Below are positions 60,423 through 64,000 of a stretch of DNA of 64,000 nucleotides, piece by piece. The stretch is from the NCBI RefSeq assembly GCF_018130215.1, contig NZ_JAFCKQ010000002.1:186001-250000 (forward strand), given 5' to 3'. Source of the DNA: Bradyrhizobium jicamae (GTDB lineage Bacteria; Pseudomonadota; Alphaproteobacteria; Rhizobiales; Xanthobacteraceae). The position numbers were made by a program, and so were the translations under genes. Position 1 is the first letter of the stretch. Every line of letters begins with the position of its first letter. The notes below the pieces were generated by a model. The model made no database searches and had not been told where the DNA came from. It worked only from the letters and a program-made list of their open reading frames with translations.

Positions 60423-62519
60423 ATGGATTCGCAGATCATGGACGTTCTCGCCGGTCGCGTGCTCGAGCTGGGGCCAAAACCGACCGCCGAAAGCCCTTAC
60501 AGGAACTTCAAGCTGACCCGCGACGAGGACGGCATCGCCTGGCTGTTGTTCGACCGCGCAGGCGCCAGCGCCAACACGCTCTCCGTCGATCTGCTCGACG
60601 AACTCGACGCGATCGTGTCAGAGCTCCACAGCCAGCGCCCGGCCGGCCTCGTGGTCCGCTCGGCGAAAAAGAGCGGCTTCATCGCCGGCGCCGACGTCAA
60701 CGAATTTCGTGGTGCCACGGACCCGGGCACGGTCGAGACCGCGATCGGCCGCGCCCATGCGGTGATCGACCGGCTGGAGGCGCTCCGCGTGCCGTCGGTC
60801 GCGGTGATCCACGGCTTCTGCCTCGGCGGCGGCCTCGAGGTTGCGCTGGCCTGCCAGATGCGCATCGCGATCGACGATGCACGGTTCGGCTTTCCGGAGG
60901 TGATGCTCGGCCTGCATCCCGGTCTCGGCGGAACCGTGCGCTTCACCGAACTGGTCAACCCGATGCAGGCGATGACGCTGATGCTGACCGGCAAGACGAT
61001 CGATGCGCGCCGCGCCCGGTCGCTCGGGCTGGTCGATGCCGTGACGCAGGAGCGCCATGTCCGCAACGCCGTGAAGGACGCCGTGTTCGGCCGCCTCAAG
61101 CGCGCGAAGCCTGGCCCGCTCAACGCGATCCTCAACTTCGCGCCGGTGCGTGGCTTCCTCGCCAGCCGCATGCGCAGCGAGGCTGCCAAGGCGGCGCCGC
61201 GCGCGCACTATCCCGCGCCCTATGCGCTGATCGATCTCTGGGAAAAGCACGCCGGCAACCGCACGGCGATGCTGAATGCGGAGAAGACATCGTTCGCCAA
61301 TCTGATGGTGACGCCGACCGCGCAGAGCCTGATCCGCGTGTTCTTCCTGCGCGAGCAGATGAAGAAGATTGCCGCAGGCGGCAACAAGATCGCGCATGTC
61401 CATGTCATCGGCGCCGGCGCGATGGGCGGCGACATCGCGGCCTGGTGCGCGAGCCAGGACATGCGGGTGACCCTGGCAGACATGAAGGCCGAACCGATCG
61501 CAGGTGCCTTGAAGCGCGCCGCCGATCTGTTCGGCAAGATCATGCGCAAGAAGATCGACCAGCGCGACGCGCTGGACCGCCTGATCCCGGACATGGAGGG
61601 TGAAGGCGTCCGCAATGCGGATCTCGTCATCGAGGCTGTGCCGGAAAAGCTCGAGCTGAAGCAGAAGGTCTATGCCGGCCTCGAACCGAGGATGAAGCCG
61701 GGTGCGATCCTCGCCACCAACACCTCGAGCATTCCGCTGCAGGATCTGCGCACCACGCTGCAACGGCCGGAGCGGCTGCTCGGGCTGCACTTCTTCAATC
61801 CGGTGTCGCGGCTGCAACTGGTCGAGATCGTCAGCCATGACGGCACCGATCCGGCGCTGCTCGGCGAGGCGCTCGCCTTTGTCGGTGCCATCGACCGCCT
61901 GCCGCTGCCGGTGAAGAGCTCGCCGGGCTTCCTCGTCAACCGCGCGCTGACGCCCTACATGCTGGAGGCGATGTTGATGCTGGACGAGAAGATCGACCAG
62001 CGCCTGATCGATGCGGCCGCAGTCGAGTTCGGCATGCCGATGGGACCGATCGAGCTGGCCGACCAGGTCGGTCTCGACATCTGCCTCGACGTCGGCGACA
62101 TGCTGCGCTCCAAGTTCGGCGATCATCTGCCGCCGACGCCGGCCTGGCTGCGCGACAAGGTCGCGAGAGGCGAACTCGGCCGCAAGACCGGCAAGGGGTT
62201 CTACAGCTGGAAGGACGGTAAGGCGGAGAAGGCGCCGTTGTCCGAGACCGGCCCGCGGGTGACGGATGAAATGATCGACCGTCTGGTGCTGCCGATGTCC
62301 AATGTCTGCGTCGCGGCTCTGCGCGAGGGCATCGTCGACAATGCCGACGTGGTCGACGGTGCGATGATCTTCGGCACAGGCTATGCGCCGTTCCGCGGCG
62401 GCCCGCTCAACTATGCTCGCACGCGCGGTACCGACAACGTGGTATCTGCGATGCGCGCGCTCGCGCAGAAGTTCGGCGACCGTTTTGCGCCGGATGCAGG
62501 CTGGGAGACTTTCAAGTGA
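60423..62519 (+). CDS. fadJ: fatty-acid oxidation complex alpha subunit (enoyl-CoA hydratase / 3-hydroxyacyl-CoA dehydrogenase)
   Basis: A 698-aa bifunctional protein. The N-terminal crotonase part (about residues 15-200) has FIAGADVNEF, HGFCLGGGLEVALA and FGFPEVMLGLHPGLGG, with the first catalytic Glu in FPEV. At the second Glu position of FadB (ALEIIAAGK) this protein has Thr, AMTLMLTGK, by hand alignment. The dehydrogenase part begins with HVIGAGAMGGDIAAW (about 325) and has ATNTSSIPL and GLHFFNPVSRLQLVEIV with the catalytic His. It performs steps 2 and 3 of beta-oxidation together with FadI. Its last bases form part of a tandem repeat shared with the next gene. Confidence 0.9.
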   Translation: MDSQIMDVLAGRVLELGPKPTAESPYRNFKLTRDEDGIAWLLFDRAGASANTLSVDLLDELDAIVSELHSQRPAGLVVRSAKKSGFIAGADVNEFRGATDPGTVETAIGRAHAVIDRLEALRVPSVAVIHGFCLGGGLEVALACQMRIAIDDARFGFPEVMLGLHPGLGGTVRFTELVNPMQAMTLMLTGKTIDARRARSLGLVDAVTQERHVRNAVKDAVFGRLKRAKPGPLNAILNFAPVRGFLASRMRSEAAKAAPRAHYPAPYALIDLWEKHAGNRTAMLNAEKTSFANLMVTPTAQSLIRVFFLREQMKKIAAGGNKIAHVHVIGAGAMGGDIAAWCASQDMRVTLADMKAEPIAGALKRAADLFGKIMRKKIDQRDALDRLIPDMEGEGVRNADLVIEAVPEKLELKQKVYAGLEPRMKPGAILATNTSSIPLQDLRTTLQRPERLLGLHFFNPVSRLQLVEIVSHDGTDPALLGEALAFVGAIDRLPLPVKSSPGFLVNRALTPYMLEAMLMLDEKIDQRLIDAAAVEFGMPMGPIELADQVGLDICLDVGDMLRSKFGDHLPPTPAWLRDKVARGELGRKTGKGFYSWKDGKAEKAPLSETGPRVTDEMIDRLVLPMSNVCVAALREGIVDNADVVDGAMIFGTGYAPFRGGPLNYARTRGTDNVVSAMRALAQKFGDRFAPDAGWETFK

Positions 62520-62551
62520 CCGATCCGCAAGTGACCGATCCGCAAGTGACC
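62516..62551 (+). repeat. 15-bp tandem repeat across the fadJ stop and thioesterase start
   Basis: GTGACCGATCCGCAA occurs at 62516-62530 and 62531-62545, and a third partial GTGACC at 62546-62551. Each copy supplies an in-frame GTG, so three starts are possible; GGGAG at 62503-62507 best serves the first. Confidence 0.85.
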
Positions 62552-62977
62552 GGCACGCATGTCCACGCGCCGCTGATCACCTCGAACGAGCCGCAGGGCG
62601 ATCTCTGCATCCGTACGCTGGCGATGCCGGCCGACACCAACGCCAATGGCGACATCTTCGGCGGCTGGCTGCTCAGCCAGATGGACGTCGGCGGCGGCGT
62701 GTTCGCCTCCAAGCTCGCGAAATCCCGCACCGTGACGGTCGCGATCGAGGCAATGAATTTCCGCAAGGCGGTCTATGTCGGCGACCTCGTCTCGGTCCAT
62801 GCCAATCTGGTGCGGGTCGGCCGCACCTCGGTCACGGTCCATCTCGAAGCGTGGGTGCTGCGCCGCCGCGAGCAGCAATCGATCCTGGTCACCGACGGCA
62901 ATTTCACCTACGTCTCGATCGACGACCAGGGCCATCCGCAACCAATCAAGCGCGAGGGCGCGACGATTGCGACATAA
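62516..62977 (+). CDS. acyl-CoA thioesterase, YciA-type hotdog
   Basis: Up to 153 aa from GTG 62516, overlapping the fadJ stop (GTGA). The N-terminus repeats TDPQV twice because of the DNA repeat and is probably dispensable. The hotdog fold of the YciA/acyl-CoA hydrolase family shows LCIRTLAMPADTNANGDIFG (residues about 30-49, with the active-site Asn and Asp), SRTVTVAIEAMNFRKAVYVG and VHLEAWVLRR. It releases CoA from acyl-CoAs and probably protects the CoA pool during fatty-acid breakdown as last gene of the fad operon. Confidence 0.85.
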   Translation: MTDPQVTDPQVTGTHVHAPLITSNEPQGDLCIRTLAMPADTNANGDIFGGWLLSQMDVGGGVFASKLAKSRTVTVAIEAMNFRKAVYVGDLVSVHANLVRVGRTSVTVHLEAWVLRRREQQSILVTDGNFTYVSIDDQGHPQPIKREGATIAT

Positions 62978-63018
62978 TCCGGCCCCAAAGGTTGCTGTCG
63001 TCATCCGCGAAGCTCCCG

Positions 63019-63072
63019 CAACCCGGATGAAGCACAGCGAAATCGCGGATTGCGCTTCGCTCCATCCGGACT
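63019..63072. repeat. palindromic repeat, family A (degenerate copy)
   Basis: CAACCCGGATGAAGCACAGC at the left and GCGCTTCGCTCCATCCGG at the right resemble the arms of the repeat at 54392-54477. It starts 41 bp after the thioesterase stop. Confidence 0.6.
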
Positions 63073-63204
63073 GCGCACCGGATTCAAGCCGAAACGTGGC
63101 GGCGCGCTGGAAAGCCGGAATCCGCAGGTTGCACGCGAGTGAGGGGCTTAGGAACAAATCGGCGGTGACCCCGTTGTCGGCCCGGACTTAAACCGAGGCT
63201 GACC

Positions 63205-63399
63205 ATGTCTGACAGTTACGTGATCGAAGTAAGTTCTCAGACCGCGGGTATCGTGGTGCGCGATACCGGCGGCTATCAGTTTTTTGCGGCGTCGCATCTT
63301 TTCGACCGCCTCGAAGGACAGATCTTTCGCAGCGCCCGCGACGCCGAACGGGCGGCGCGTCGTCTGGCTGCGGGCCAGGTGCTCCCGATAGCTTCGTAG
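63205..63399 (+). CDS. small conserved protein of unknown function
   Basis: A 64-aa protein, GAGG just upstream of the ATG. Predicted beta strands (YVIEVSSQTAGIVVRDTGGYQF) are followed by a helix with DAERAARRLAAGQ. There is no signal or membrane segment. I recall such short proteins in bradyrhizobia but know no function. It is alone between the fad operon and the HAD gene. Confidence 0.6.
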   Translation: MSDSYVIEVSSQTAGIVVRDTGGYQFFAASHLFDRLEGQIFRSARDAERAARRLAAGQVLPIAS

Positions 63400-63472
63400 C
63401 GGCGATCCACAGCGCGCGCCATTTGCGCGCGCCGCAACAGTCTGTATTGATGCATCCGGATTCACTGGGATC

Positions 63473-64000
63473 ATGGTTCGGATGCTGCAGGAACAAGGCA
63501 AGGCGCTGCTGTTCGATATCGATGGCACGCTGGCCGATACCGATCCGCTTCACCTTGCCGCGTTCAACCGGGTGCTCGGGCCTCACGGCCACGTGTTCGA
63601 CCACGCGCGCTTCGGCAAGGAACTGCAAGGTTTCTCCAACGCATCGATCGCCGAGCGTTTCCTGTCGCATGAGCCGGCGGAGCGCCGCGTCAGCATCCTG
63701 GGCGAGAAGGAACGAATCTTCCGCGAACTCGTCAGCGGCCAGATTGCGCCGGTGCCCGGATTGCTTGATCTGCTCGACCGGGCGGACCGCACCGGCGTTG
63801 CCATGGTGGCGGTGACCAATGCGCCGCGCCCCAATGCCGAATTGCTGCTGTCGGGACTTGGTATCGCGCACCGCTTCAAGGCTGTCGTGATCGGCGACGA
63901 ACTGGCACACGGCAAGCCGCATCCGCTGCCCTATCTGGAGGGATTGCGCCTCGCCGGCGCATCGGCCGGGGCCGCGCTGGCGTTCGAGGATTCTCGTTCC
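63473..64000 (+). CDS. HAD-superfamily phosphatase, cut by window edge
   Basis: The frame from ATG 63473 (a second ATG at 63482) runs open to the end of the window, giving the first 176 aa. HAD motif I is LLFDIDGTLADTDPLH (nucleophile Asp about residue 15), motif II is VAVTNAPRPN, motif III the Lys of HGKPHPLPYL and motif IV AFEDS near the edge. The cap inserted after motif I makes it a beta-phosphoglucomutase/phosphoglycolate phosphatase-like member. Substrate unknown. Only a few dozen residues are probably missing. Confidence 0.85.
   Translation, partial: MVRMLQEQGKALLFDIDGTLADTDPLHLAAFNRVLGPHGHVFDHARFGKELQGFSNASIAERFLSHEPAERRVSILGEKERIFRELVSGQIAPVPGLLDLLDRADRTGVAMVAVTNAPRPNAELLLSGLGIAHRFKAVVIGDELAHGKPHPLPYLEGLRLAGASAGAALAFEDSRS

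Overview
The window is a single stretch of GC-rich, densely coding chromosome from an alphaproteobacterium of the Nitrobacteraceae, most probably Bradyrhizobium or a very close relative. This rests on recognised gene families (a HemE of the alphaproteobacterial type, paired PilZ proteins, Tad-pilus remnants of the bradyrhizobial kind, a TrhO/SlyX pair) and on several dispersed intergenic repeats that I associate with bradyrhizobia. I see no rRNA, tRNA, CRISPR array, prophage or intact insertion sequence. The ends are cut: a class III nucleotide cyclase has lost its 5' end at base 1, and a HAD phosphatase runs off at base 64000.

Layout. 1-4.5 kb: cyclase, a STAS-like protein, and a Tat-exported sulfatase followed by a SphA/MetA-like outer-membrane channel. 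4.5-8.7 kb: a crotonase lacking both usual catalytic glutamates, a frameshifted PilZ gene followed by an intact one, an unknown protein, and a methyltransferase/DOPA-dioxygenase-like pair. 8.9-15.8 kb: a PAS-GGDEF-EAL protein, a Tlde1-like L,D-transpeptidase and an exported TPR-CHAT protease-like protein. 15.8-26 kb: a long decayed intergenic repeat, then vanA-gntR-vanB (O-demethylation), a second GGDEF-EAL protein, and an aromatic-ring cluster (type I extradiol dioxygenase, MhpA-like hydroxylase, GMC oxidoreductase). 26-31 kb: hemE, a small divergent protein, a scrambled tadE/tadG pseudogene locus, a LysR regulator, slyX and trhO. 31-39.6 kb: a run of enzymes (gamma-glutamyltransferase, exported FKBP, D-2-hydroxyacid dehydrogenase, His-rich cupin, crotonase, Tat-type amidohydrolase, Tat-type alpha/beta hydrolase, two VOC proteins). 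39.7-46.4 kb: envelope genes (FecR protein plus a Pro/Thr-stalked beta-barrel, a PMT-type glycosyltransferase, an OmpA-like protein divergent from an exported caspase-like protein). 46.4-54.3 kb: a YcaQ-like DNA glycosylase, an MFS carrier, and an RND efflux operon with its TetR regulator. 54.5-64 kb: flavin reductase, Tat-exported SMP-30 protein, the fatty-acid oxidation operon fadE-fadI-fadJ-thioesterase, a small protein and the HAD phosphatase.

How they fit together. Second-messenger control is well represented (one nucleotide cyclase, two GGDEF-EAL proteins, two PilZ genes). Catabolism of plant-derived aromatics is the clearest pathway theme (VanAB, extradiol cleavage, FAD hydroxylase, GMC oxidase), next to a complete beta-oxidation operon. 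The clearest regulatory architecture is the RND promoter, whose -35/-10 spacer is filled by a perfect 17-bp palindrome flanked by two further half-sites, and a pair of CRP-like sites between the OmpA-like and caspase-like genes. Nine short palindromic repeats of five sequence types all sit within about 10-65 bp of a stop codon. I do not see a convincing wholly new multi-gene system. The best candidates for something undescribed are the FecR/Pro-Thr-stalk/barrel pair, the exported TPR-CHAT gene next to a Tlde1-like gene, and the OmpA/caspase divergon.
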